Positions 16,176 to 24,910 of a stretch of 64,000 nucleotides of DNA are shown here, one piece after another (within the stretch, counting starts at the first letter, position 1; every line of letters starts with the position of its first letter). The position numbers were made by a program, and so were the translations under genes. The notes under the pieces were generated by a model. That model saw only the letters and a program-made list of their open reading frames with translations. It ran no database searches and was not told the origin of the DNA. Source of the stretch: Brevibacillus choshinensis (lineage in GTDB: Bacteria > Bacillota > Bacilli > Brevibacillales > Brevibacillaceae); NCBI RefSeq assembly GCF_016811915.1, contig NZ_CP069127.1, positions 4,560,001-4,624,000 of the forward strand, read 5' to 3'.

Positions 16176-18146
16176 TTACTCTACCAGCTCGGCCGCCACT
16201 CGATCCAGCTTGCCTTGGAGCTCATCCAGATCGACGTTCATATCGAGTGCTGCGAACAGACCGGTAAAGTAGGCGTTTACCTGATCCACTGCACGAGCAC
16301 GCTCGGTTGCTGCAAGTTCGGCGAAAAGCGTTGAGAACTGGTCCGCAAGCTGATCGTTTCCTGTTGCGATATAAGCCGCCACAGGCTCTTGCATCCGTTT
16401 TTCGAGCTCTTCACGCACTTTCAGCTTGCCGTCCTGTTCAAAAAAGTCTTTCGTATTCTTAAACAGGGACAGGGCAGGCTGGAATGCGGCAGCACTCACG
16501 GGCAGCTCCTCAGCAAAAGAAAGCGTCTCAACCTGACGCGGCTGATACGGTGCCAGCGTGAGGCTATTCGCAGTCGCTTGCACTTCTCGCTGCCACTGGC
16601 CGACCAGCATGACTCCCTGCTTGTTGATGAACTTCTCCAGACGCAATGTAGTCGCACGAAGCTCCTGAGCCAGATCGTAGCTGATCGAGCGCATGAGGTC
16701 GGTCAGACAGCCTTGAAGCGTTTGCTTCATGTTGCGACCATCCTCTTTGAGCACCGAAGGGTTGAAAGCGAAGTTGTACAGTTCATTAAAGCGGAAGAAC
16801 AGGCGCTGCTTCACATAGTAGAGCAGCTCTTCGCGTTCTTTTGCCAAATCGCGTTCATAGGAAGTCGTCGCGAGCCCTTCTACGGCAGCCAGCGCCGCAG
16901 CCTGTGCTTCACTAGCCGCTTGCCTTGCAGCCAAACGCTCGCTTTCCCCAGAAGTCGCCATACGCATAAATTCTGTCAGCGTGGCATGGGCACGGCGGAT
17001 TTCTCCGATCGCAGAATTGACAGCGATCTGCGTCAGCTCCTCGATGGTGAAGCGAAGGAACTCGACCTCGAAGTTGGCCATTCCTGACAGCTTGAACGCT
17101 TCCTCTGCCGGCATCAGATCAGCGCCTTCCGCTGTCTGCGTCCGCTGACGGTATACCTTTTCTGCCGAACCCGCCAGCTTGCCTTTTTCATGCATGCGTG
17201 CGAGGAGTGCCGTCTGACTCGATACCGGGTAGATGCGCGGCAAACGAATCCCGCACGTCAGGAGGTTCTTCTCGATGTGGGTAATAACCCCCCCCAGCTC
17301 TTCTTCGGATGCAGCCAAGTCAGCCGCATTGACGATGAAGAACATTTTATCCATCTCGAAGGTATCCTTCACACGACCCATCTGCAGCAGGAATTCCCGG
17401 TCTGCCTGGGAGAACGCATGATTGTAGTACGTAACGAACAGGACGGCATCGGCGTTTTTCATGTATTCAAAGGCAACACCGGTATGGCGGGCATTGATCG
17501 AATCGGCACCAGGGGTGTCCACCAAGACGATCCCTTGCTCGGTCAGCGGGCAGGAGTAGAACAGTTCGATGTATTCTGCAAAACAAGCTTTTTCTTCTTT
17601 GGCGACAAAGCCCTTAAACGCTTGCATGTCGACAAGCAGCTCTCCATCGAGATGGGCAGCCATTTCTCCCAGGCCTTTGGTTACCGCCTTCAGAAAGGTG
17701 TAGTGCGGCTTGGCCGTTGGTGGAATTTGCGCCACGTCGATCTTGCCGAGCTCCGCCAGCGCTGCCTCCAAACCGGATGCAGACAGTCCAAAGACTGCGA
17801 GAGAGCGCAGAACATCCTGTTCGATGGCGTCTCTGCTTTTCAACACGACTCGCACCGTTCCATGAGGATGCTCGTCAGTCGGAGGCATAATCTTGTTGAT
17901 GGCAGCTGTGGTCGGATTGGGGGATACTGGCAAAACCATATCTCCCATCAGGGCATTGGCAAAGGAAGATTTCCCTGCAGAAAACGCCCCGAACAACGCC
18001 ACTGTAAATCGATTGGCCTCCAGACGTTCCGCTCGATCGAGCATCGCCTGGGCCTGCGCCTGCATCCCCGGCACAGATACGATTTCCTCGCTAGAATGCC
18101 GCAGACGCTGTGCCGCTGCAAACAGCTTTTCTCTCAGTTGATTCAT
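16176..18146 (-). CDS. Dynamin-like GTPase, second half of a DynA-type pair
   Basis: 656 aa bacterial dynamin-like protein. GTPase motifs: P-loop GAFSAGKSS, switch PTTAAINKI and G3 VDTPGADS. Long helical segments after about residue 330 fit the stalk, and PYQPRQVETLSF with nearby hydrophobic stretches may be the membrane-binding paddle. In Bacillus subtilis DynA (YpbR), two such units are fused in one chain of about 1190 residues and protect or fuse membranes. Here the unit has its own ATG overlapping the stop of the upstream unit by 4 bp. Confidence 0.88.
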   Translation of the reverse strand: MNQLREKLFAAAQRLRHSSEEIVSVPGMQAQAQAMLDRAERLEANRFTVALFGAFSAGKSSFANALMGDMVLPVSPNPTTAAINKIMPPTDEHPHGTVRVVLKSRDAIEQDVLRSLAVFGLSASGLEAALAELGKIDVAQIPPTAKPHYTFLKAVTKGLGEMAAHLDGELLVDMQAFKGFVAKEEKACFAEYIELFYSCPLTEQGIVLVDTPGADSINARHTGVAFEYMKNADAVLFVTYYNHAFSQADREFLLQMGRVKDTFEMDKMFFIVNAADLAASEEELGGVITHIEKNLLTCGIRLPRIYPVSSQTALLARMHEKGKLAGSAEKVYRQRTQTAEGADLMPAEEAFKLSGMANFEVEFLRFTIEELTQIAVNSAIGEIRRAHATLTEFMRMATSGESERLAARQAASEAQAAALAAVEGLATTSYERDLAKEREELLYYVKQRLFFRFNELYNFAFNPSVLKEDGRNMKQTLQGCLTDLMRSISYDLAQELRATTLRLEKFINKQGVMLVGQWQREVQATANSLTLAPYQPRQVETLSFAEELPVSAAAFQPALSLFKNTKDFFEQDGKLKVREELEKRMQEPVAAYIATGNDQLADQFSTLFAELAATERARAVDQVNAYFTGLFAALDMNVDLDELQGKLDRVAAELVE

Positions 18147-19792
18147 GACACCTGTTCTCCTTTTTGCATGATAGTTTGCAGCTGTTCTCTGCTTTCCTGT
18201 TCGCCAGATGCCAGCTCAGCCAGCTTTTCGTGCACACTCGCCAGCTCGCGCAGAACTGCCAGACGTGCTTGCTGATCTTCCAGTTGTGCTTTGACTTGCT
18301 CCTGCAAACGTGCGATTACCTGGTCGATAAAGCCGAGTCCAGCACGGCGATATTCCAGCTTGATCCCGTTAGCAATATCGTTGCAATAGTTCAAAACGTA
18401 TTCTTGAGATTGTGCGCCGTCCTTTACGTGGGACGCGAGGAACTCCGGAGTGATCCCTACTGTCATGGCATGGACAGAGGCATGGTACTCTTCGTCACGG
18501 ATGTGATACTCTTGCGGCTGTTTACCCATCAGTTCCTTGAAGTGAAAATCCAGATTGCCCGCTACTTTTTCACGCAAGTCAGCCAGCAGCGCTTCCGCAC
18601 GCCGGGCACGCTCTTCCTCTGTCTTTTTGCCAGCGAACAAGAAGCCGAGCTTGAACCCAGGCTTTCGGCTCTCCAGATAGCTTCGCGCCGCTTCATTCGT
18701 GCTGAAATAGGTCAGACGTGCGTTATCCAACAGCACACTCATTTCTTTCTCCATTTTCTTTCGTGCTTCTTCTGGCAGGCTTGCGAGTGCGGCTGCCTCG
18801 GCTTCCGCCTGCTGCAAGGCATTTCGGACCGCAGCTGCATCCCGGCTGTCCACGCCTTCTGTCTCCAAAGAGTCCATCTTGCTTTCCCATTCCATGCGCA
18901 AGCCTTCGCTCGCGGCCTTCAGCACCTGCACATGCTCGTCGATCAGATGCTCTGCAGCGCTTCTCACACTGTGTCCCACCAGCTCTTCCCGGTCACGGAT
19001 CAGCTCAGACAGCTTGTTTTTAAACTCCTCGTACTGGTTTTCCGGATGGTCCGGTTCTGCCAGGGAGGTATAGAAAATCCCGTCCGGTTTAATGTTCCAT
19101 GTCGCGAAAGCATCTTCCACACTTTCCTTGTAGCTGTCAAAGTCCAGCTCAAAATCAATGTGCTTGTCGATCATGTTCACGACGAGATAGACCGGTTTTC
19201 CACGGTCCTTCAATGTTTTGGTGAAGTTGAAATTTTCCTCTGCCTGTACATGGTTGTAATCCATCATGTATATGACGACATCCGCCAGATGCAGGGCTGA
19301 TTCGGTCGCGATTTTATGCGCAGCATCCGTCGAGTCGATCCCCGGCGTATCGAGCAAGCTGGAGTGATCGTCGAGGAAAGTCCCCGGATACGAAACCTCC
19401 ACGGACTCCACCGTATCTCCGTCTACCGCAAACTGCTTGAGCTTTTCCATCTCCGTATCGGGATCAAAGGTAATCACGCCGCTGTTCATCGTGTACACGC
19501 GTGCCGCTTTTTCCCCCCCGCGAATCTTGACCACATTGGCGCTGGTCGGGATCGGATTGGAAGGCAGCAAATTCACTCCCAAAAGGGTGTTGATCATCGT
19601 GGATTTCCCTGCGGAAAAGTGTCCGCAAAAGGCAATGTTCAATTCCGCTCGTTTGGTTTTGTCAGCGAGCTGAAGGAGTTTGACAGGGGTTGTCGTGTCC
19701 CCTTTCGCCTTCATTTGCTCCGCGAGCTGTTCCCATGTATGTGCAAGCCGGGAGAAATCCGTCTCCCGAATCATGACTTGACTTTGAAGCAC
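18143..19792 (-). CDS. Dynamin-like GTPase, first half of a DynA-type pair
   Basis: 549 aa. GTPase motifs: FCGHFSAGKST, PTSANVVKI, LDTPGIDSTDA and the G4-like VNMIDKH. Coiled helices follow (about 280-400 and 500-545). The start is GTG, 7 nt after GGAGAGGGTGG. It resembles the N-terminal GTPase unit of DynA, while the gene directly downstream resembles the C-terminal unit. Their summed length, 1205 aa, matches fused DynA, so the two proteins probably form a heteromer at the membrane. That last point is inference. Confidence 0.88.
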   Translation of the reverse strand: MLQSQVMIRETDFSRLAHTWEQLAEQMKAKGDTTTPVKLLQLADKTKRAELNIAFCGHFSAGKSTMINTLLGVNLLPSNPIPTSANVVKIRGGEKAARVYTMNSGVITFDPDTEMEKLKQFAVDGDTVESVEVSYPGTFLDDHSSLLDTPGIDSTDAAHKIATESALHLADVVIYMMDYNHVQAEENFNFTKTLKDRGKPVYLVVNMIDKHIDFELDFDSYKESVEDAFATWNIKPDGIFYTSLAEPDHPENQYEEFKNKLSELIRDREELVGHSVRSAAEHLIDEHVQVLKAASEGLRMEWESKMDSLETEGVDSRDAAAVRNALQQAEAEAAALASLPEEARKKMEKEMSVLLDNARLTYFSTNEAARSYLESRKPGFKLGFLFAGKKTEEERARRAEALLADLREKVAGNLDFHFKELMGKQPQEYHIRDEEYHASVHAMTVGITPEFLASHVKDGAQSQEYVLNYCNDIANGIKLEYRRAGLGFIDQVIARLQEQVKAQLEDQQARLAVLRELASVHEKLAELASGEQESREQLQTIMQKGEQVS

Positions 19793-19988
19793 TTGCTTAC
19801 CACCCTCTCCAATTAATGCACTCTCTCTACTACTCTATTCTACCATGCCGAATGTACCATACCTGATGTGGTTGTTCAATTATTTGTGTGAAAGTTTCCC
19901 TGCGGAACCTTTCATCCGCATACTTTTCCTGTCTTTGGGAAAAAATCGCTCTAACATGATATTCGCGTTTTTGACAGGAGGAACTCTC

Positions 19989-21566
19989 ATGTTGCGCAGA
20001 ATACTGGCACGGCATCGCAAACAGAAGGCTTCCTCGCCATTGATTCAGCAGTCTTTGGGCCAGTCTTCTCCTCCTGCATTGTTAACCAAAAGCTTACAGG
20101 ATAACCTGGATACCATTCGCACTCTCTTGGGAAATCCTCACGATTTGATTATCCGATCGTTTTTTATTGGAAATACGCAGCATTCGTGCGCTGTTGTCTG
20201 CATTGACGGACTAGCGAACAGCCAACTGCTACAGGACCAAATTCTGTCCAATATTCAGCTGATGATCACCACCGCAGAGAAAAAGGTGCCAACCGAGCCG
20301 GATGAGATCCTCTCTCTTTTGTATGAGGAGGTCTTGTCCGTGGTAGAAATCAAGAAAGATGACTCCTTGGATCAAGTGCTCGATTGCGTTCTCTATGGTG
20401 ATACTGCGCTTCTCGTGAATGGCTCAAGCACAGCTATTTTGATTGACAGCAAAGGCTGGAAGTCCAGAGCCATCGAAGAGCCTGTCTCAGAAGGCTTGGT
20501 TCGCGGTCCACGGGATGGCTTTACCGAAGATATCCGGGACAATACCGTCCGAATTCGCAGGAGGGTGAAAGATTACCATCTTCGTTTAGATGCATCGATC
20601 GTGGGCACTCGAAGCAAGACCGAGGTCATCATCGCCTACATCGACAACCTCGTGGATCCGGAGCTGTTGGATGAAATCAAGCGGCGAATCGAAACGATAG
20701 ACATCGACGAAATCGAGGAGTCCGGCTTTATCGAGCAGTGGATTGAAGACGATTTCATGTCTCCGTTTCCACAAGTCCATAACACGGAGCGCCCTGACAA
20801 GGTAGCCGCGTCCCTTTTCCAAGGTCGCGTCGCCATCCTGGTGGACGGATCTCCGATGGTGCTGATTCTGCCGGTCACGCTCGGGCTGCTCCTCCATTCA
20901 CCGGAAGATTACTACGAGCGCTGGATCGTCGGCACGCTTGCCCGCCTATTGCGATATGTAGCGGCCTTTTTGGCTGTGTTTTCACCTTCTTTTTATATCG
21001 CGCTCGTCACCTATCACCCCGGACTGATTCCTTCCGACTTGGCTTTTTCTATCGCGGCTACTCGTGACGGGGTGCCTTTTCCTGCCTTTGTGGAATCGAT
21101 CATGATGGTGACCACCATGGAGCTGCTACAGGAAGCCGGCCTTCGTTTGCCCAAACCGATCGGTCAGACAGTAGGCATCGTAGGCGGTCTGGTCATCGGG
21201 GATGCGGCCGTTTCTGCCGGAATCGTGAGCCCTGTCATGGTCATTGTCGTGGCATTAACAGCGATTGCCTCGTTCGCCATCCCGGCTTATCACTTGGCTA
21301 TCGCGCTTCGCATGATACGCTATCTGGCGATGATTGCTGCCGCTATCTTTGGTGTCTATGGCGTGGTGCTCAGCTTCATTGTCATCATGATTCATTTGGC
21401 TAATCTGACAAGCATCGGGTATCCCTACCTTGCTCCATATGCGCCACATATGCCGCGAGATTGGAAGGACCAAATCCTTCGTGCACCTGTCACCTTTTTG
21501 AAAACAAGACCTGATATGCTGCATCCACAGGATAAAACTCGTTTGGGAACAGGGGATCCATCATGA
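19989..21566 (+). CDS. GerA-family germinant receptor, A subunit
   Basis: 525 aa from the ATG at 19989, 7 nt after AGGAGG. The soluble N-terminal domain (to about 290) has LIIRSFFIGN and SRTKTEVIIAYIDNL-like blocks. The C-terminal membrane domain includes FPAFVESIMMVTTMELLQEA and the near-invariant QTVGIVGGLVIGDAAV. With the B and C subunits it forms a nutrient receptor in the spore inner membrane. The Gly-rich C-terminal signature makes the family certain; the germinant (GerA, GerB or GerK type) cannot be named. First gene of a four-gene operon. Confidence 0.93.
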   Translation: MLRRILARHRKQKASSPLIQQSLGQSSPPALLTKSLQDNLDTIRTLLGNPHDLIIRSFFIGNTQHSCAVVCIDGLANSQLLQDQILSNIQLMITTAEKKVPTEPDEILSLLYEEVLSVVEIKKDDSLDQVLDCVLYGDTALLVNGSSTAILIDSKGWKSRAIEEPVSEGLVRGPRDGFTEDIRDNTVRIRRRVKDYHLRLDASIVGTRSKTEVIIAYIDNLVDPELLDEIKRRIETIDIDEIEESGFIEQWIEDDFMSPFPQVHNTERPDKVAASLFQGRVAILVDGSPMVLILPVTLGLLLHSPEDYYERWIVGTLARLLRYVAAFLAVFSPSFYIALVTYHPGLIPSDLAFSIAATRDGVPFPAFVESIMMVTTMELLQEAGLRLPKPIGQTVGIVGGLVIGDAAVSAGIVSPVMVIVVALTAIASFAIPAYHLAIALRMIRYLAMIAAAIFGVYGVVLSFIVIMIHLANLTSIGYPYLAPYAPHMPRDWKDQILRAPVTFLKTRPDMLHPQDKTRLGTGDPS

Positions 21567-22669
21567 GCACTCAGACTTTAACGGAAAAACTGATCAGCAA
21601 AAATCATATGGGGATCAATATCGCCTCTGTCACCATCGGAGTCGGCATCTTGACGTTCCCCCGCACATTGGCAAAGGCGACAAGTGCGTTTGATGGCTGG
21701 ATTTCCGTTATTCTGAGCGGTGCGATTGCCTATCTGATCGCCTGGCTTTTGGCCAAGCTCGCCTCTCGTTTTCCCAGGCAAACGTTTTTCGAGTACACGT
21801 CGTTGATTGCCAGCAAGCCGGTTGGCTATACGCTGACGTTGCTCGTCTGCATCTACACGATGTTGTTTGTTTCCTTTGAAATCAGGGCAATCGGGAACAT
21901 CGCCAAGCAGTATCTTTTTTACAATACGCCGGTAGAAATGATCACGCTGAGCTTTCTCCTCGTCGTTCAGTACGCTGTCGCGGGCTCCCGCGTCGCCCTG
22001 CTTCGCCTGAATGTCCTTTTCTTGCCAGTCGTCCTGTACGTCATGCTGGTGGTCCTCCTGTTTGCCCAGCCGCTCATTGACTTGGAAAACGTCCGTCCGT
22101 ACTTCTCTTCCAGCTGGAGCTCGCTATTGAAAGGCACCAAGGACGTGGGCCTCTCCTACTCTGGCTTCGAGATCATCCTGTTCTACACCATGCTGATGAG
22201 AAGACCGGAGGAAGCGACCAAATCCGTCTTTCTCGGCTTGCTGATCCCCATTATTCTCTACTGGACCATCTACATTTTCGTCATTGCCGTTTTCTCTGCG
22301 GAGGTCGCTAAAAACTTGACCTACCCGACGATCGAGCTGGCCAAAGAAGTGGAAGTGCCCGGTGGATTTTTTGAGCGTGTGGACTCGATCTTTTTTACGA
22401 TCTGGATCATGACCATTTTCAATACCTGTGCCATGTGGCTGGATATCACCGTGCTCAATCTGACATCGATGTTCAAGAAAGTCAAAAAGATGGTCTGGAT
22501 TTTCACGTTGTCACCCGTGATCTATTTTATTTCCATGCTCCCCCAGACGCTGATTGACTTTTTTTCGTTTGGCGACAATCTGACCTATTTCGGAATGGTC
22601 GTAGTGTATTTCATCCCCATTCTCCTCCTGCTAATCGCCATTCTTCGCGGGGTGAGAAGCGATGGTTAA
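21563..22669 (+). CDS. GerA-family germinant receptor, B subunit (transporter-like)
   Basis: 368 aa, about 10 membrane helices, GerAB/ArcD/ProY family with an amino-acid transporter fold (APC). The N-terminal ASVTIGVGILTFPRTLA segment matches the unwound helix 1 that binds ligand in related transporters. In germinant receptors this subunit senses the nutrient. The ATG overlaps the A-subunit stop by 4 bp, indicating translational coupling. Confidence 0.93.
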   Translation: MSTQTLTEKLISKNHMGINIASVTIGVGILTFPRTLAKATSAFDGWISVILSGAIAYLIAWLLAKLASRFPRQTFFEYTSLIASKPVGYTLTLLVCIYTMLFVSFEIRAIGNIAKQYLFYNTPVEMITLSFLLVVQYAVAGSRVALLRLNVLFLPVVLYVMLVVLLFAQPLIDLENVRPYFSSSWSSLLKGTKDVGLSYSGFEIILFYTMLMRRPEEATKSVFLGLLIPIILYWTIYIFVIAVFSAEVAKNLTYPTIELAKEVEVPGGFFERVDSIFFTIWIMTIFNTCAMWLDITVLNLTSMFKKVKKMVWIFTLSPVIYFISMLPQTLIDFFSFGDNLTYFGMVVVYFIPILLLLIAILRGVRSDG

Positions 22670-23894
22670 GCGGGTGGTGGCAGGCTTGCTCGTGATCGCG
22701 CTCTCGCTTGCCGTCACAGGCTGCTGGGATCAGGTACAGATCGAAGAACGCGGCTTTGTGATAGGTGTGGCAGTCGATTTTCCCCGCAACACGAAAGCCG
22801 AGGAACAGGCCCTTCAAGAAGCTCCTGACAAACCGGTGGGGCAGAACCGTTTTCTCATCACGACACAGCTGGTTATTCCCGGCGGGTTGATCGCATCCGG
22901 GCAATCCAGCGGAAGCGGACAAAACACGGCGAATGAAGCCTTTCTCAACCTCGTCTCAGAGGGCGACTCCATGTTTGAGGTGGGGCGTGAGCTGGCTACT
23001 CGCTCCAGCCGCACCCCCTTCTACCAGCATTTAAAGGTGACGATTATCTCTGAGGAGGTCGCCAGGTCCAAGGACGGTTTTGCGAATGCCATCGATGTCA
23101 CCCTGCGCGACCCTGACTCCCGGCGCAGCTCCAAGGTGTACATTTCCAAAGGTGACGCGAAAAGCATCATGGATGTGAAGCCCAAAACGGAAAAGCTGCC
23201 TGCTCTCTACATCGATTCCGTAGGAAAAAACAACGACAGAAACGCACGCATGCTGCCGGATATTCGGCTAGGAGACGTGCATCAGCAGCTTCTCAACCAT
23301 TTCAGCTTCGCGATCCCGAGAATCACAGCAGAAAAGCAGGAAGTGAAATTGGCAGGTGCCGCTGTCTTCAACGCGGATAATCAATTGGTCGGATTTTTGG
23401 GTGAGGAAGAAACGGAAGGATTGAATTTCCTCACGGGGAAAGTTCGCGGCGGGGTGCTAAAGACAAAGTTCAACAACGATTTGGTCGTACTGAATGTACA
23501 AGGGGCGAGAAAAACCATCAAAGCCGACGTTCGAGATCGAGAGCACATGAAATTTACCTTCAACATTGAGTGTGAAGGAGCGATCATGGAGTCGTTTATC
23601 CCGATTGATCTGTTGGACGAAAAAACGCTGCAAAAGCTCGAATCATCCTTTGCTCGTGAAATCGAGAGAATGAGCAAGGACACCATCTCCAAAGTGCATG
23701 AGGAGATGCCGGTCGATGTCCTCCGAATCGGACGCTATCTCAAGCAGTATCACAACAAGCTTTGGAAGCAAATCGAACGTGACTGGGAGAATGGGCGGCA
23801 GCTATACAAAAAAAGCGAGATTACCGTGAAGGCGCAGGTATTTATCCGTAACAACGGCGGGATCAATAAAACCGAGAATAAAACAGGTCGGTGA
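22662..23894 (+). CDS. GerA-family germinant receptor, C subunit (lipoprotein)
   Basis: 410 aa Ger(x)C family lipoprotein. The signal peptide ends in LAVTGCWD, the usual lipobox of the family, followed by EERGFVIGVAVDF. Three soluble domains follow, with SKGDAKSIMD and FAREIERMSKDTISKVHEEM blocks. It should sit on the outer face of the spore inner membrane beside subunits A and B. The ATG overlaps the B-subunit stop by 8 bp. Confidence 0.93.
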   Translation: MVKRVVAGLLVIALSLAVTGCWDQVQIEERGFVIGVAVDFPRNTKAEEQALQEAPDKPVGQNRFLITTQLVIPGGLIASGQSSGSGQNTANEAFLNLVSEGDSMFEVGRELATRSSRTPFYQHLKVTIISEEVARSKDGFANAIDVTLRDPDSRRSSKVYISKGDAKSIMDVKPKTEKLPALYIDSVGKNNDRNARMLPDIRLGDVHQQLLNHFSFAIPRITAEKQEVKLAGAAVFNADNQLVGFLGEEETEGLNFLTGKVRGGVLKTKFNNDLVVLNVQGARKTIKADVRDREHMKFTFNIECEGAIMESFIPIDLLDEKTLQKLESSFAREIERMSKDTISKVHEEMPVDVLRIGRYLKQYHNKLWKQIERDWENGRQLYKKSEITVKAQVFIRNNGGINKTENKTGR

Positions 23895-23901
23895 AGTTTT
23901 C

Positions 23902-24051
23902 TTGAAACATTTACTAGGCTTACTCCCTCCGTATCTGACGCTGGCAGGAGCAATCCTGTCGTTCCTAATCCCTTACATCCTCACCCTAATCAGCAGAAAG
24001 CTGCATGATTTGGGCGACCCTCCCTGGAAAAAGGGAGGGAAACCCAACTAG
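23902..24051 (+). CDS. Small membrane protein, candidate D subunit of the germinant receptor
   Basis: 49 aa from a TTG at 23902, with GGTGA 7-8 nt upstream and only 7 bp after the C-subunit stop. It starts MKHLLGLLPPYLTLAGAILS and has one hydrophobic segment (about 8-31). A charged, Pro-rich tail follows (SRKLHDLGDPPWKKGGKPN). Some GerA-type operons are known to carry a short membrane D subunit that tunes receptor activity. Position, spacing and topology fit, but the family match is by context, not by motif. At this length automated annotation is likely to miss it. Confidence 0.7.
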   Translation: MKHLLGLLPPYLTLAGAILSFLIPYILTLISRKLHDLGDPPWKKGGKPN

Positions 24052-24064
24052 CCGCCTGCATCTC

Positions 24065-24595
24065 CTAGGAATGATTCTGCGCCACTGCATCCGCAAACGC
24101 TTTGGCATAGGCAGGCAAGTCTGGCGGTCGTCTCGAGCCGATAATGTGCCCATCTACGACCACTTCTTCATCTACCCAGATCGCTCCAGCATTTTCGATG
24201 TCGTCGCGGATTCCCGGCGTAGACGTCGTCTTTACACCTTGGAGGATTTTCGCGGAAATCAGGACCCACCCTGCATGGCAGATATGGCCGATCGGTTTCT
24301 TTGCCCGGTCCATCTCCTGAATGAAAGACAAAATCTCGGGATAGCGACGAAGCTTGTCAGGCGCCCATCCTCCCGGGACCAGTACGCCATCGTAATCTTC
24401 CGCTTTGACGTCGCGAATCGATTTGTCGGATTGGCACGGGACGCCGTACTTACCTGTATACGTATGGTTCGCTTCCGGGCCTACGAGGTCGACAGTCGCC
24501 CCTTCTTCCCTCAAGCGAAGGACGGGATACCACAGCTCCAAGTCTTCAAACTCATGCTCCACATAGCAGACGATATGCTTCCCTGCAAGTCTCAC
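24065..24595 (-). CDS. DJ-1/PfpI family protein (YfkM-like)
   Basis: 176 aa. Flavodoxin-like fold of the PfpI/YfkM general-stress group. The nucleophile elbow is GHICHAGW with Cys106 and His107; an acidic residue of the EDLELWYP segment should complete the site. The VLVPGGWAPDKLRR loop is typical. Possible activities are deglycase, hydrolase or chaperone; sequence does not decide. I start at the GTG at 24595, 8 nt after AAGGAGG; homologs also begin M(R/K)LAGK. The ATG at 24619 lies upstream of that Shine-Dalgarno sequence. Confidence 0.87.
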   Translation of the reverse strand: MRLAGKHIVCYVEHEFEDLELWYPVLRLREEGATVDLVGPEANHTYTGKYGVPCQSDKSIRDVKAEDYDGVLVPGGWAPDKLRRYPEILSFIQEMDRAKKPIGHICHAGWVLISAKILQGVKTTSTPGIRDDIENAGAIWVDEEVVVDGHIIGSRRPPDLPAYAKAFADAVAQNHS

Positions 24596-24640
24596 CAGAT
24601 CAGCCTCCTTTTTCTCCATTGTAGCAGGCAGTCCAGAAAA

Positions 24641-24680
24641 ATGAAAAAGTGAGAAACAGGTTTTTCACGCTGTTTCCCAC
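24641..24680 (-). terminator. Terminator after tRNA-Leu
   Basis: On the minus strand GTGGGAAACAG pairs with CTGTTTCTCAC (one G-U pair) and TTTTTCATTTTT follows. Confidence 0.8.
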
Positions 24681-24710
24681 CTTAGGCAAAAAAACTATGT
24701 ATACAATTTC

Positions 24711-24794
24711 TGGTGCCGGTAGAGGGACTTGAACCCCCACGGTTTCCCTCACGATTTTGAGTCGCGCGCGTCTGCCAATTCCGCCATACCGGCA
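24711..24794 (-). tRNA. tRNA-Leu (anticodon CAA)
   Basis: 84 nt with encoded CCA. The acceptor stem TGCCGGT / ACCGGCA is perfect. The anticodon loop CTCAAAA gives CAA at positions 34-36, reading UUG. A long variable arm marks it as class II, and the T-loop TTCAAGT is standard. It is a single tRNA, not in a cluster, flanked by the DJ-1 gene and a secreted-protein gene, all on the minus strand. Confidence 0.97.
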
Positions 24795-24854
24795 AAGCCA
24801 CTTCTGAAATCGAGCACATTCGACAAATTTCGCAACGTGCTTCAATACTTAAAT

Positions 24855-24883
24855 AATATACAGGCAAGTGCATCCGAAATCAA
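24855..24883 (-). promoter_or_regulatory. Promoter of tRNA-Leu
   Basis: TTGATT (24883-24878) and TATATT (24860-24855) with exactly 17 bp between, about 60 bp upstream of the mature tRNA 5' end. Confidence 0.6.
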
Positions 24884-24910
24884 CACCGGATTTTCTTACC
24901 AAAGACATAG

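Noticed and set aside
17190..19300. Long plus-strand open frames of 361 and 378 codons across the dynamin pair
   Set aside because: Antisense of two clear GTPase genes; Cys/His-rich composition typical of shadow frames.
24018..24039. CCCTCCC / GGGAGGG hairpin as terminator of the Ger operon
   Set aside because: It lies inside the small coding frame and no T run follows on either strand.
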